In this document: one piece after another, positions 31,334 through 43,260 of the stretch
Position numbering within the stretch: position 1 is the first letter of the stretch
How the letters are laid out: every line of letters begins with the position of its first letter
Assembly (NCBI RefSeq): GCF_033807575.1
Contig: NC_084704.1
Span: 28,249,968-28,313,967 of the forward strand
Length of the DNA: 64,000 nt
Direction: 5' to 3'
Origin: Cydia pomonella
Taxonomy: Eukaryota > Arthropoda > Insecta > Lepidoptera > Tortricidae
Made by a program: the position numbers and the translations under genes
Notes under the pieces: generated by a model
Database searches by the model: none
What the model was told of the DNA's origin: nothing
The model's input: only the letters and a program-made list of their open reading frames with translations

Positions 31334-31904
31334 GGTAAATTTATTGTGGCTACAAAGTTTTTTTTTTGACAATCCACCTCTATTTCAAATTCTCTTTGGT
31401 AAAACGCAGCGAAGGAAGGCCACCAACAAGGTGTTCTGTCTGGTCAAGATCGCAAACAACCGTTGGAGAAACAAATCATACACTGGCTGTACGCTGTATA
31501 AGTGCAGCAGTGGACGTTTCATAAACCAAAGCTTTTGGGCACCATACCTACGCAGGCAAAGAGCGGTAGCTGGCAGCTATTACCTAAAAATATTTACTGC
31601 ACAAAGTAAAGTATGAGTCAGATCTAAGTTCGTCACTTTTTTCTCTAGCACTGTTCTAATTTCCTGTTGAACGAAGTAGGTCTGGGAATCTAAAAAGTAG
31701 GTATTCAAACATTTATTCTAAATCACAATTTATTATCAACTTAACAAACCTTATTATAATAGAATTATTTGCTATTACCTGTAGGTTCATATTTCTCTCT
31801 CAAACTTACCTATAGGTACATATATAAACATTTTAATTACCTATAGGTACATATACGAGTATAAACATTTTAATATTGAAATATGTAGGTATAATATAAC
31901 TCTT

Positions 31905-32056
31905 CTTCTTCCTCGCGTTGTCCCGGCATTTTGCCACGGCTCATAGGAGCCTGGGCTCCGCTTGACAACTAATCCCAAGATTTGGCGTAGGCACTAGATT
32001 TTACGAAAGCGACTGCCATCACACCTTCCAACGCAGAGCGTTAACCTTGTTGGGGT
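31905..32056 (-). mobile_element. 5'-truncated retroposon with 15 bp target duplication
   Basis: TATAATATAACTCTT occurs exactly at 31890-31904 and 32057-32071. The 152 bp between, on the minus strand, runs through CAACGCGAGGAAG to an AAGAAG-type tail. A perfect 15 bp duplication indicates target-primed reverse transcription and a recent insertion. The same sequence in the other orientation is at 25385-25550. Confidence 0.9.
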
Positions 32057-32355
32057 TATAATATAACTCTTTAATTAGGGTTTTTTCAATTTCAGTTTCG
32101 CATTAAATGCGTTTTTATGCATAAACAAATTATGTTTTGAGTTTCTGTACTGTCACAGACTTTAATTGTTGAGCCATTTAAGGTTTACTTTACATTGGAC
32201 ATTTCATACCGTTAGTATTACCTATTGACATTGACAGCCAAATTAGCTTGAACCCAAAAGGCCTTAATAATAAATAATAAGTGACTATCAAGATAAATAT
32301 AGACTCAATATACAGGTCCTAGGTTCCTAGTCCTTTCCCACAGATGGATAGCACC

Positions 32356-35300
32356 TCAATTGTCATTGAAGGCATTCAATATATTACATATAGCTTCACT
32401 AGTCGGCCGGTCATGCCTGTTATTCTCTAAACATTTCTTAACTAACGTAAAGATATCTTCGGCCTTTGTCCATTGAGTTGACTGGTCCAGAAATTCATGA
32501 ATACTTTTACCACAACTCGTACTCTCATAAATGTAAGTCTTAATGTCTATTTTTGTATTGCCTGTTAAGACAAGAGGTTTAAGGCCAGTTAAGAGTTCTA
32601 GTAGGACGATTCCGTAGCTAAATATGTCTGATTTTGGAGTGACGCTGCCATGCATCGCCTCGGGCGCCATGTAAACTTGAGTTCCGAATGTTGTTGGCAC
32701 GACGAATGTTTCCTCGTATGATTTCGTTAGGCCGAAGTCACAGAGCTGTAACAAAAACATTTTGTTTTTAATCGGTATTAGCCGGGTCCACACAGAGCGA
32801 GCATACTCGCGAGGCAATTTCCTCACCCACAAACCGGCCAGTGCAGACGTGCCTCGGCCGAGGCGGCGCGCTCGGGCGAGGAAAACGCACGTGCCGCCTC
32901 GTCCGAGTCACGTCTACACTGGCCGGTTGGTGCGTGAGGAAATTGCCTCGCGCGTACGTGCTCTCTCGCTCGCTCTGTGTGGACCCGCCCATTGATTAAC
33001 ATAAAAATAAAACAACATATTTATCTAATTACTGGAGTATAGTCTATTATAAAAAAAAGTGTGCGAGTGTCGTGGAGCACTCGGTTGGAACAAAGTATAT
33101 TATTATCGATAAACGTAGTATATTATTGATTAACAAATACAAAAAAAAACTTAATCGACATAACAATAATTATCGAAACTGCTCTCAAACTTTCACTTAC
33201 AGGCAGGTAGAACAACTAATCATAAGGTAACATTTTTGTAAAAGCTTGAGTTCCACAATCGCTTATTCAATCAAAAATATGAAATTCAAGTGCAAAACAT
33301 ACAAAAACTAATAATATGTATCGGTATATACGTCTGCCAACTGCGCCACTATAGGATATAAGTACATAAGTTGGTGAAATTAGGCTACTTATTCTCGAGA
33401 AAGAATTTAAACATAATTTAGTAAAGCGAGAATGTAAGATCAGAAAATATTTGTTACTGACAAATGCTATGATTAGTTCTACATGGAATGAAAATTGGTC
33501 TAATAAATAATACATAATCAACTATGTATTCTTTATATGTAAGTACAACAAGGTCATAAAACCAAACGTTTAAAATTATATTTGTATTATTTTTAAGCTC
33601 GATTTTATGTACATTGTCGAGACTTTATGTACTATTGGCATGAAAGCATTAGTTTGCATCAACATATAAGCGGATAAAGTTATGTAGTTCAACACAAACC
33701 TTGGGGACAAAGTCTTTTGTAAGCAAAATGTTTGCGCTTTTGACGTCACCATGGACAAAGTTAATTCTGGAGACATTTTGTGCGCTTGGGTCTGTTGCTG
33801 ATGGTGCGTTAGGATGGTCAGTTCGGTTACTGTGTAGGTAGCGGAGCCCCTCCGCCGTTCCCTGCATGATAGCTATCCTCTGCCTCTCATTTAACACTTT
33901 TTCAGCTATTTTCTCAATCAAAGAACCACCTTCAATGAATTCGCAAACAATACAAGGCACAGGTCCATTTTTAGAGAATCCCAATATTGGAACTATGTTA
34001 ATGTGGCGAAACTGCGAAAGATACCGTACTTCGGAATTAAATGTTCTCATTACTTCTGCTTGGTTGGGCTGGTTGTGAGTTTTCTTGACGGCCAGCATGC
34101 CGTGTCTGGGATGAGGAGCTTTGAATACAATCCCAAACCCACCAGATCCTATTTTACAAATATCAGAAAAATGATTTGTGGCAGTTTGTAATTCCTCATA
34201 ATCAAAGTGTGTCAACTCTGGATCTTGAAGGATTGATGAATCTATTTTACTACTCAGGGTCAGACCTTCAGTTGTTCCTTGAAATATAGGAATATTTGGC
34301 ACAGAAGTCTGAAATTGCTGATATTCAGATTGATAATCCAATAGACGACTCGAAGGCTGGAGATTAGCTGGTTGGAGATGGGGTTGTTGGTGATCATTCA
34401 ATTGTTCACTAAACTGTTGATTGTTGGATTTTTGTTTATAAGACTCATCACTGCCAATAGACTTTGCTATTAATTTAAAGTTAGGTATGTTATATACTTG
34501 TTCAGTACTCTGTCCTTGTACGTCATTATTAGTTTCATTATTTTCAGATTTCATTTGTGCAGTTGTGTCCCTTATTTCTGAGCTGCTCTCATTCAATAAT
34601 AGTGAGATGTTTTCAGTTACAGGAGCTCCTGGTCCTTTTGTTGGTCGCGGGGGATGAGGTTCTGGAAGCGTTAATAGAATAGAATAGAAATGACTTATTC
34701 GGAAGCACAAACACATTAGAGGTAATATTAAACAACAGAAAAACATAGGGAAAAGAAAGTGCCACAAAATGGTCTCATCTCAGCATGATACTGGCAACTT
34801 CCAGGACTGATCTTCTGATGAGACCTTTATTTCTGAGCTGAGATGATTTGAGACAGAATGAGATGTTATGATGATTTTCATTTAATTCACAATTAAGCTT
34901 CATTTACTTTAAAAGACATTGCACCTTCTTGATTTTTCTGGTCTAGCCCTTGGTTGAATGGTAAAGCATGCCTTAAGCCATGAAAAGCTCTATTTGTATA
35001 ATCATGTACCTATTGTGCAATAAATATTAAATAATTCTGTTACGAGGGCTGCTATTTATATATCCGGAAACCGGGATTACAGTCTTCTTAAATAGTATAT
35101 TTGACCTCCATGGTAAAATTTGGACTTTTTTAAGTACTGGCCGGTATATTTTTTCTTTCTTATTAACGCTAGTGTTTTGTTTTTGACGGGTTTTAAATGT
35201 CATCTCGCTGCAAGAATGGAACTCACTCTTGAAAATATTCGTGCTATGATTTATTATGATTTTCGGCGTGGTTTAACGCAACAACAGTGCATAGATCAAC

Positions 35301-38300
35301 TAACTTCAACTTTTGGTGATGAAGCTCCATCTAAAACTACTGTGTAGGTATCACTGGTTTAGTGAGTTCAATCGTGGACGTAGTAGGCTTACGGAAGAAG
35401 TTAAGGCAGGTCGCCCGAAATCGGTCGTTGTACCACAAAATATTGAGGCTGTGCGAAAACTTATAATGGACGACCAACATGTTACGCACCGCGAGATAGA
35501 GGCGACTCTGGGTATTTCTATAACTAGCATTAATAGCATATTACATGATCATTTAGCTGTAAAAAAAAATTGTTCGCGTTCGATACCGCACAACTTAACT
35601 AGGAGCAAAAAGATGCTCGCGTCGAATGGTGCAATAAAATGTTAAAAAAATATAACCGTGGTGACTCAAAGGCCGTTTATAACATCTATACAGGTGACGA
35701 ATCCTGGATCTATGCATACGATCCCGAAACGAAGCAACAATCAACGGTATGGGTGTTTCAAAATGAGCCGAACCCTACGAAAGTTACTCGTGCAAAAAGT
35801 AGGTACATTGAAACAAATGGTGGCCTGCTTCTTCGGTATTAATGGCCATGTAGCTACAGTGCCACTAGAAAACCGTAAAACGGTTAATTCAGATTGGTAC
35901 ACGACCATTTGCTTACCGGAAGTATTTGATACTTTTCGCAGACGACAGCACGGTATTTATAAAACATGATCAAGACTGTGACTTTGAACTTGACATTAAC
36001 ACAACTATTTATAATATTATACAATGGCTTGTTGATAATAATTTAAAAATTAATTTGGAGAAAACGAAATTCATGCAATTTACTCAAAGGAAAACAGTTC
36101 CAGACATAAGAATTAAATACGAGGGACACACTATTAACAAAACCCTAACACAAAAGTTTTTAGGAATCCACATAAATCATAATATGTCGTGGGAGTCACA
36201 CTGCACAGAAGTATGCAAAAAAATATTTAAGTTTTCCTATGCTCTATATCGATTAAGGAAGACAGCCGATCGTAGTACTGTACTAACAGCCTATCATGGT
36301 TTTGTTGCATCCACCTTAAGATATGGTATAATATTTTGGGGCAACTCAACATATAAGAATGTATTATTCCTAGCGCAAAAGAGATGTATAAGAGCAATAT
36401 GCGGATTACAACGCGTGGAAAGTCACCAGACTCTTTTTAAAACGTTAAGTATATTAACATTGCCATCTCTCTACATATATGAGTGCTGCGTATTTGTTAA
36501 CTCTAACCCTGATCTGTTCCAAAGGAGAGAGCCACCACAAGATTTCAATCTGCGTCCTAGAAACCCTGGTGTGCACCTAGAAACGTGTCAAACTAGCCTT
36601 ATGCTCAACAGTATTGTGACAATGGGCCCAAGGCTATATAATAAACTGCCTTCTGACTTCAAAAGTACTGGCTCGAAGAAATTTAAAAGGTTGTTGCGCA
36701 AATTTCTTTTGGAAAAATGTTACTATAATGTTCAAGATTTTCTATGTGATAGTAGTATATAAATATAGTGACATCGAATTTGTTATATTATTCCTAAATG
36801 TAATTTAATATTAAACTGGCTGTACATTCTTATTAGTAATTGTAGGTGTAGTATGTAAGGTTTATTGACATTTTTTTTTATTTATTTGCTTTTTTTTCTG
36901 TTTGTAACATGTATTTTAATTGTAAATTAATTTATTTGGGTAGTTATGTTTTAAAATGTCGTACGCCGGAAAGGTACATCATAGTTGCTACATGAAAAAC
37001 ACCCTATCACCTGTACTAAATGTATTTTATACCTATGATGACGAAATAATAAATGATTGATTGATTGAACAAATTCGTAAAACTAACCAGCGACGAAGAA
37101 TCATTCTTCATCATGACAATGCCAGCTGTCATACGTCACGCGAAACAACTCTATTTTTGGAAGGTCAAAATGTGGAATTAACGGGTCATCCGCCGTACAG
37201 CCCTGACTTGGCACCCAATGATTTTTATTTATTTCCCAATATAAAAAATAAATTACGCGGTCAACGATTTTCGACCGCTGAAGATGCTGTCGACGCATTC
37301 AAACAACACGTTATGGAGGTACCTCAGGCGGAGTGGCAGAAGTGCTTCAAAAATTGGTTCACACGAATGCAAAAGTGCATAGATCATCAAGGGGAATACT
37401 GAAAAACAATAAAACCATTTTCAGCCGTGTACGTTTGTTTGTTTTCTTGTTTCCGGATACATATGTAGCAACCCTATATGTATAGGACAAACTAGGAAAC
37501 AACATAAATACATTAAATACACTGACCTATCACACATAGACAGTTAGTCCTCATAAGGCTAATCTGCCAAAAGTTAAGCCGAAACACGATCGATGTGTGC
37601 GTGCGACGCTCGTGTCTTACACTCAGCGACACACACATATATACAAAAATGGGTTGCCAGTGTAAATTTATTCCCCTCAAAGTAGAGGGATTTTAACCAC
37701 ATCCTTATACTTGGCTATCAATCATTTGGAAGTGTGTATGTAGATATTAAATTTGTAGGAAAAGCTTTCAAGGTTTCTTTTCGGGACTTTGCATTTCTGT
37801 ACTTTGTGAAATAAGGTTTAAATAAATAAATGTTTATTTTTTATTTTAGAAATGTGCACAAAATAATAACATTAATTTTCTGAGCCTATTTACAAAGAGT
37901 GACGTTAAAATTCTGTTAGCAACATATCAATAGCCCTGAAACTGGGCCATTACCGGGAAAATCGAAGTTCGTCAATTGCGGGCATTTTTCTCTGTCCCTC
38001 TAATTACGTCTTAGTGGGAGTAAAAGAGAAAGAGTCGTACTCTAACTGTCAATGTCACATTCTACCAAAACCGCAACAATACTATCTGTCACTTGTCAAA
38101 CACTTAACCAAATAAAACTAAAAGATCGTTCGAGATATCCTTAATATCTACGGAAGGTGGAGATAAGGAACGAAATCTCCATGTACCAAAAAGTGTCATC
38201 AAAAAACTTTAAATAGGTGGCGCCTACCTGGTGGTGGTACCTAGCGTACTTGAACAAAAAAATCAAATCATAGACAGCGCAATTCACTCCGTCAATAACG

Positions 38301-39954
38301 CCTAGGTTCTTAGCTACTCTAGCGCTACTCTGGAGAGATTTGGAACTATTATTTATACCTGACAGCTGGACACTTTTGCAACAGCTCTACCCGAAGAGAT
38401 GCCACTCCTCCTAATTCCACACTCCATACTTAATATCTAACAATTGGCTTCATAGCAAAGAATATAATACTCACTAGGAGAAGAACCATAACTCCATACA
38501 AAATTGAAAGTACCTAATAAAAGTGAAATTTTCGAAAAAAAGTACCTAATAAAAAAATGCAAAAAATGTGCGGCCTCTTCAAGGTCTTAACTTTCTTTAG
38601 ATATATAATTTGTATATTGGACTGCCAAAATTGCAACTGAACATGTTTTACCAAACATACTTGCTGGATGGCAGTCAAAACTAAGCATGTTAAGGATAAG
38701 TACCCTAAGTTTGAAGGGTATTAGCTGAAGTACAGACTTGTCAGAGAACTAAATGCTGGTAATAAAATAACATTCTAATAAAGTAGGTTCACACAAATAA
38801 ACAATTGTACCTGTGCTATTAATGTGACAATCCCAAAGTAAAAAAATATCTTATTTTTAAAATAATTATATTGTTTTGATTTGATTGAATGAATGAATGA
38901 GTATAAAACGAGCTTTCAAATCATAGCTACAATGTTTATCAGTCAAAACCTTTGTGACAGAACTTATGATGACTAAGTAGAAAATAAAAAATGATTAACC
39001 CTTGACTGCATATGCAACCGTATATGGCAGTTATAATATTCAACTCTATTATATAAGAAATATTTTTAATACATGCATTAAGGGGTTAAAATTCATTTTA
39101 CTACAAGTCACAAAGTTTGAGAAAAAGGATCTGAAAGGCTCAATATCTTGAAAACCATTTATTTTGGACTCATGGTTAATAGGATCTCATTTTTTGCAAA
39201 TTAACCATAGTTTTAGCTCCCTTGATAGGGTAAAAGTGTCAAAAAACACCAGCCTGTAACATCATCTTATTTGTATTTTTTTTTCTTATACTGGATGAGG
39301 ACGAGGACTTTTAGTCTTGTCCATTAAAGAGTTAAAGGAATACATTGAATTACAAATCAGCCTGTAAACTTGTTGTGCCTTTGTCACTTTCAGAAGTAAA
39401 ACAATCATGAAAAATATATTTATTACATATGTATTACCTCCCAAAATGTCAGCTATTTCATCCGCAAGTCGAATCATCTCTGCTTTCAATGCTATTTGTT
39501 GCACAGTCTTCAGTGTGGGCCTGATTTGGCCAGAGGTCCCCCATTCATCAAACAAAATTTTGGCACATTTTTCATTAACAACACTGGAATGCTCCTCAAT
39601 CAATCTGCAAACAAAAAGTTCAAAAGCGAAAGGTACACATTAGAACAGTGGTTCTTAACCTTTTAGCGATGAGGACCACTCTACAATTTTTTTATTTGCC
39701 AAATACCACCAACTACTTGAAGTGTTAAGCGAAAGACCATTTTAAGTTTTATTTACGATTTCTATTTCCATTTTTCAGTTCGTGACTCACCTTATGTGCT
39801 CACTATTGTATTTACGATCGGAGTTTTCCTTCTGAGGGTCCATGGGTATAAAACCCATGAATTTCTTCCAATCGTCTTCTACAATATGCAAAATTTTTAC
39901 TATCGTATCGAGGGTGCCCTCTTTTAAATTTCGAATTTCTGTATTTGCCAACAT
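32356..39954 (-). CDS. Death-domain serine/threonine kinase, IRAK / Tube-Pelle family
   Basis: Toll-pathway kinase that relays signal from MyD88-type adaptors in the cytoplasm. Exons 39954-39791, 39604-39438, 34661-33700 and 32745-32356 join in phase to 560 residues. Residues 1-110 are a death domain (WKKFMGFIPM, CAKILFDEWGTSGQIRPTLK). A Gln/Ser-rich linker follows to about 260. The kinase domain has IGSGGFG (281-287), Lys303 in LAVKK, HGD with Asp416 in FVHGDVKSANILL, DFG at 434-436 and MAPEAMHGSVTPKSD, so key catalytic residues are present. LFDEWGTS and the TATNHF pre-kinase motif favour the Tube-like/IRAK4 branch, but HGD is Pelle-like; orthology is not settled. About 20 extra residues lie between YLHS and FVHGD. 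Position 350 is Cys where IRAK kinases usually have a Tyr gatekeeper. The ~4.8 kb intron 34662-39437 contains a mariner with a nested retrotransposon. Confidence 0.92.
32781..32991. repeat. Long palindromic element, family P1 copy 3
   Basis: Arms GCCGGGTCCACACAGAGCGA and CGCTCTGTGTGGACCCGCC with strong inner pairing. It sits in the last IRAK-family intron, its edge only about 35 bp from the acceptor of the final exon (32746), where the branch point would normally be. Confidence 0.87.
35216..37402 (+). pseudogene. mariner transposase, disrupted
   Basis: Starts MELTLENIRAMIYYDFRRGL at 35216. Compared with copy B it has a 4 bp insertion near 35346 (TGTGTAGGTATCAC), a 1 bp loss near 35600, an extra stretch near 35805, and a 1.1 kb retrotransposon at about 35928-37065. 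After the insertion it resumes with IRKTNQRRRIILHHDNASCH and YSPDLAPNDFYLFP and ends KCIDHQGEY. Not functional, but its C-terminus preserves the last residues that copy B has lost. Confidence 0.9.
35928..37066 (+). mobile_element. 5'-truncated non-LTR retrotransposon (reverse transcriptase end)
   Basis: An open frame ending at 36762 begins at the reverse transcriptase catalytic motif (FADDSTVFI) and continues NNLKINLEKTKFM, LGIHINHNMSWESH, STLRYGIIFWGNS, AQKRCIRAICG and PSLYIYECCVF, the thumb and C-terminal region of CR1/Jockey-like elements. A 3'UTR follows with the tail ATGATTGATTGATTGA before mariner sequence resumes with ACAAATTCG. The truncation just before the catalytic motif leaves no active enzyme. 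It is the youngest layer: retrotransposon inside mariner inside host intron. Confidence 0.9.
37477..39285. other. IRAK-family intron, remainder
   Basis: A partial fold-back (37943-38035, TACCGGGAAAATCGAAGTTC ... GTCAATTGCGGGCATTTTTC) belongs to the family at 40435-41097. Sequence around 38890-38990 (AGCTTTCAAATCATAG, TTATCAGTCAAA, GAACTTATGA) recurs at 54995-55110. No exon recognised. Confidence 0.5.
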
Positions 39955-41704
39955 GACCCTTAACAAAACACTACTTTATTTTTAAAACTTTAGCACACCA
40001 CTTTTCGAATAGTGCTGAACGCACTACACAGTACTTTTAACGTTTAAACAACAGTAATTAAAGAGGTTTGTGGAATTTAAGAAACGTTTTTATTATTATC
40101 TCTTTAGGTAAACCCTAAAGATAAAAAGGGTAAAACCCATGTAAAACCCAGCAAAACTAAATTCTCAACTCTGACAACAATGACATTTTTGACATTTTAA
40201 CCGAATGTGACGTATGCAATGTTAAGGGCCAATTACATCCACACTTTAGCAGGACCCGATTTCGGGCCCTAAAAATAATATTTTTCCGTTTCACCACATA
40301 TATCTATCAGCACATCGTTTAGAATATTTGAAATTTAATAAAATGGTTCATATGCAAAACTACCAAACATTGAACATTTTTGGTAATTAGAGACAAAGTA
40401 TTTTTTATACTTCAAATATTGTTAACGATGTGCTGTGGGCCTACCGCGAAAACCGAATTTACAAATTGCGGGGATCTTTCTCTTTTACTTTCACTAAGAC
40501 GTAATTAGAGTGACAGAAAAATGCCCGCAATTGACGAACTTCGATTTTCGCGGTTGTAGCCCTGGGGGCCTACCGGGAAAATCGAAATTCGCAAATTGCG
40601 GGGATCTTTCTCTTTTACTCTCACTAAGACGTAATTAGAGTGACTGAGAAAAATGCCCGCAATTGACGAACTTCGATTTTTGCGGTAGGTCTCCTGATGT
40701 ATATCAACTTTTCGATTTATAAATATAGTCTGTCAAGTTAGGAAAAAAAGTGACAAATTTAAAAAATGTAGGTGCGAAGGGTTGTCCTCCCATATTTTTT
40801 TTTCTACTGAAAAACTTGTTTGACTATAATAATCCAAATAGTTTAGCCTAGGATCTTCCAGGATCCTTCGGAAGTGTTTTAATTTATCGCCACTCGTTTC
40901 GAATCTCCTATTTTTCGCACTTGTATCGTAATGTACTATTATCCGGCCCTAAATCTGGGCTATAACCGCGAAAATCGAAGTTCGTCAATTGCGGGCATTT
41001 TTCTCTGTCACTCTAATTACGTGTTAGTAAGAGTAAAAGAGAAAGAACCCCGCAATTTGCGAATTTCGGTTTTCGCGGTAGGCCCCCTGATATCAGGCCT
41101 GATAAAGTATGGATGTAATAGGCACTTTATGCAAAGGGGCCCGATATTGGGCCCGACGTCGGGACCGAGGAAGAGATTTTTCCGTTTCATCAAATATCAG
41201 CATATCTTTACAGTATTTGACATTGACATGTAAAAAATTCTTTATCTCTAATTGCCAAAAATGTTCAATGTTAAATATTTTTGTATATGAACCATTTTTT
41301 TACATTTCAAATATTGTTTAACGATTTGCTGAATTTCTGTGAAACGGAAAACGATTAACAGGCCCGACATTAGGACTGGTTTCGGGCCCAATATCGGGAA
41401 GTGTGTGGCCCATAAAGAGCCAATTACACCTACACTCGTTATCGCCCGATGTCAGGCCCGACGTAGGGCCCTAGAAAGAGTATTTTTCCGTTTTACCAAA
41501 TATTAGCACATCTTTTGTAATATTTGACATGTAATTTTTTTTGTCTCTTATTGCCTAAAATGTTCAATGTTGGATATTTTTGCATATGAACCATTTTATT
41601 ACATTTCGAATATTTTTAACAATGTGCTGATATTCCGTGAAACGGAAATCGATTTTCAGGCCCGACATCGGGGAGTGTGGATGAAATTGGCCCTTTTTTT
41701 GGTT
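39955..41704. repeat. Cluster of two palindromic repeat families upstream of the kinase gene
   Basis: Family 1 (~125-135 bp; CTACCGCGAAAACCGAA / AATTGCGGGGATCTTTCTC / GACGTAATTAGAGTGAC / TTCGATTTTCGCGGTAGG) occurs at 40435-40560, 40567-40690 and, inverted, 40960-41097. Family 2 (~280 bp; GGCCAATTACATCCACACT ... CGGGCC ... CCGTTTCACC ... ATTGTTAACGATGTGCTG) occurs in part at 40228-40440 and more fully at 41110-41415 and 41417-41694. A partial inverse copy of the 8748-8878 family is at 40866-40936. Any kinase promoter would lie in the first few hundred bases; no TATA box is evident. Confidence 0.78.
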
Positions 41705-41965
41705 TATACTACGTCGGTGGCAAATAAGCATACGGCCCGCCTGATGGTAAGCAGTCTCCGTAGCCTATGTACGCCCGCAACTCTAGAGCCGACATGCATG
41801 CATGCGCGTTGCCGATCCTAACACTCCGCACCCTCGTTGAGCTCTGGCTTTTTACAGCACGTCCACGTAGTGTCTGAGGCAAAAACAACATAATGGCATA
41901 TTCTGGCTACGGAGACTGCTTACTATCAGGCGGGCGGTATGCTTGTTTGCCACCGACGTAGTATA
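41705..41965. repeat. GGTGGCAAxCAAGCATACGG family, complete fold-back copy
   Basis: ACTACGTCGGTGGCAAATAA, GCATACGGCCCGCCTGATGG and TAAGCAGTCTCCGTAGCC at left are inverted at right, ending GCCACCGACGTAGTATA. This copy shows that the partial single-arm copies elsewhere derive from a palindromic parent. Confidence 0.85.
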
Positions 41966-42408
41966 AAAATAATAGAGATTAGGTGGGAAAGTACTTGGCC
42001 GGGACCTTGCTTATCAACTGTGTAGAGAGCACTTTAATCTTTGGAAAATAGATTGTGTACGCTTTAATAAAAGAAAATTGTTTATTTTTTATTTTATTTT
42101 TTATAAATAACAATAAATTAAACTTATCTATGTATGTACAACAATAAGACGTATCAAGAAGTATAAATACAAAATGCCATGAATAGATTTTCCCCGTCAC
42201 TTTTCGGAAATGATTGGATGTAGTTTGCTTAACAAGTGGATTGGAAAATTAAACATTCGTGTGACTATACGAAATAGACTTATATGAACGTTCATAACGC
42301 CACAGAAATTCAAGTGGCTGAAAGTTGTCAATCTATTAATGGCCTGGGTAGACCTAATATGAAAATGTTATCTTCTGTAAAATAATTATATGTAATTAGA
42401 GTTAAACC

Positions 42409-42552
42409 AAGATAAATTGGCAGCGATTTTGATAGCCCAGACGGTGCAAGTGTCTAGTAAACGACATAACTTCATAGAAGTTTGACGTTTAAAACAGCCC
42501 TTGCATCGTCCGAGCTATCAAAATCGCTGCTAACTTATCTTGGTTTGACTCT
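42409..42552. repeat. Fold-back element (AACCAAGATAAxTTGGCAGCG), copy 1
   Basis: GTTAAACCAAGATAAATTGG and CAGCGATTTTGATAGCCC pair with GCTATCAAAATCGCTGCTAA and CTTATCTTGGTTTGAC. A second copy of similar length is at 47583-47727. Confidence 0.87.
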
Positions 42553-42589
42553 AGCTATGCTATTGCCGTTTATGTGTATCCACATGAAG

Positions 42590-43260
42590 TTGTGGGCACA
42601 CTAACAACACACTTTCAACCCCTTTTTAATTCTATTAGGGCCGGATTTATCAAAAGCTCTAAAATTATTTTTCGTACATTCTAATATTTTTTCTTCCTAC
42701 TAATTTCAAGTCCCAATTCAAATCGCTCCCCTTACAAACTTTCAACCCTTGTTTAACCCTATCGGGGGATGAATTTTTATAAACGCTTAAGATTTTCTAG
42801 TATTTTATGAAAATGTCTTATCATGAAGTTTCAAGTTCCTAACTTAGTATAAAACTTGATCCCCATACAAACTTTCATTCCTTTTTTAACCCCCTTAGGG
42901 AATGAATTTCCAAATACGATGAAATCACTTTTGTTTTAATACAATACTTTATTACGAAGTTTCAAGTTCCTAACTTAAAATAAAACTTGATCCCCATACA
43001 AACTTTCATCCCCTTTTTAACGTCCTAGGGGATGAATGTCTAGAAACGCTGAAATTGCTTTTCTTTTATTTTAGACAAGTCAAGTTCAATAATTCAAGTA
43101 AAATAAATCTTGGACGTTATAGAAACATTCAACCTCTTTTTAACCCCCTTAGGGGTTGAATTATTAAAAATGTCTTCTCATTTCTTGTACACTTTATAAA
43201 TGCAACCAAGTGTGCAAATTTCAACTTTCTAGTTTTTGTAGGTATTCATTTATATCCTCA
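42590..43260 (+). repeat. ~130 bp tandem repeat, about five units
   Basis: ACTTTCAACCCCTTTTTAA-like words recur at 42611, 42738, 42871, 43002 and ~43125, each followed by TAGGGGATGAATTT and AAACGCTGAAAT-like words and preceded by AACTTGATCCCCATACAA. Spacing is 123-133 bp. Diverged units in the opposite orientation are at 58860-59115. Confidence 0.87.

Larger units (their letters stand above)
35043..37476 (+). mobile_element. mariner copy A, split by a non-LTR retrotransposon
   Basis: Left end (TA)CGAGGGCTGCTATTTATATA then TCCGGAAAC pairs with the right end GTTTCCGGAT ... GTAGCAACCCT(A TA), an imperfect ~30 bp terminal repeat flanked by TA. It is the same family as 51820-53091. It lies in the IRAK-family intron in the opposite orientation to the gene. 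Confidence 0.88.

Noticed and set aside
31122..31616. 164-codon plus-strand ORF
   Set aside because: Half of it lies in the arm of a fold-back element, it has no domain, and its start is not in a plausible gene context.
33649..34767. 372-residue ORF as a stand-alone kinase starting MWHFLF
   Set aside because: Its first 35 codons are intron; the acceptor CTTCCAG at 34662 and matching phases link the exon to the upstream death-domain exons, and the end lacks DFG without the next exon.
40228..41694. CRISPR-like array because of spaced repeats
   Set aside because: The repeats are palindromic transposable elements over 100 bp long with no short regular repeat-spacer structure, in a eukaryotic genome.
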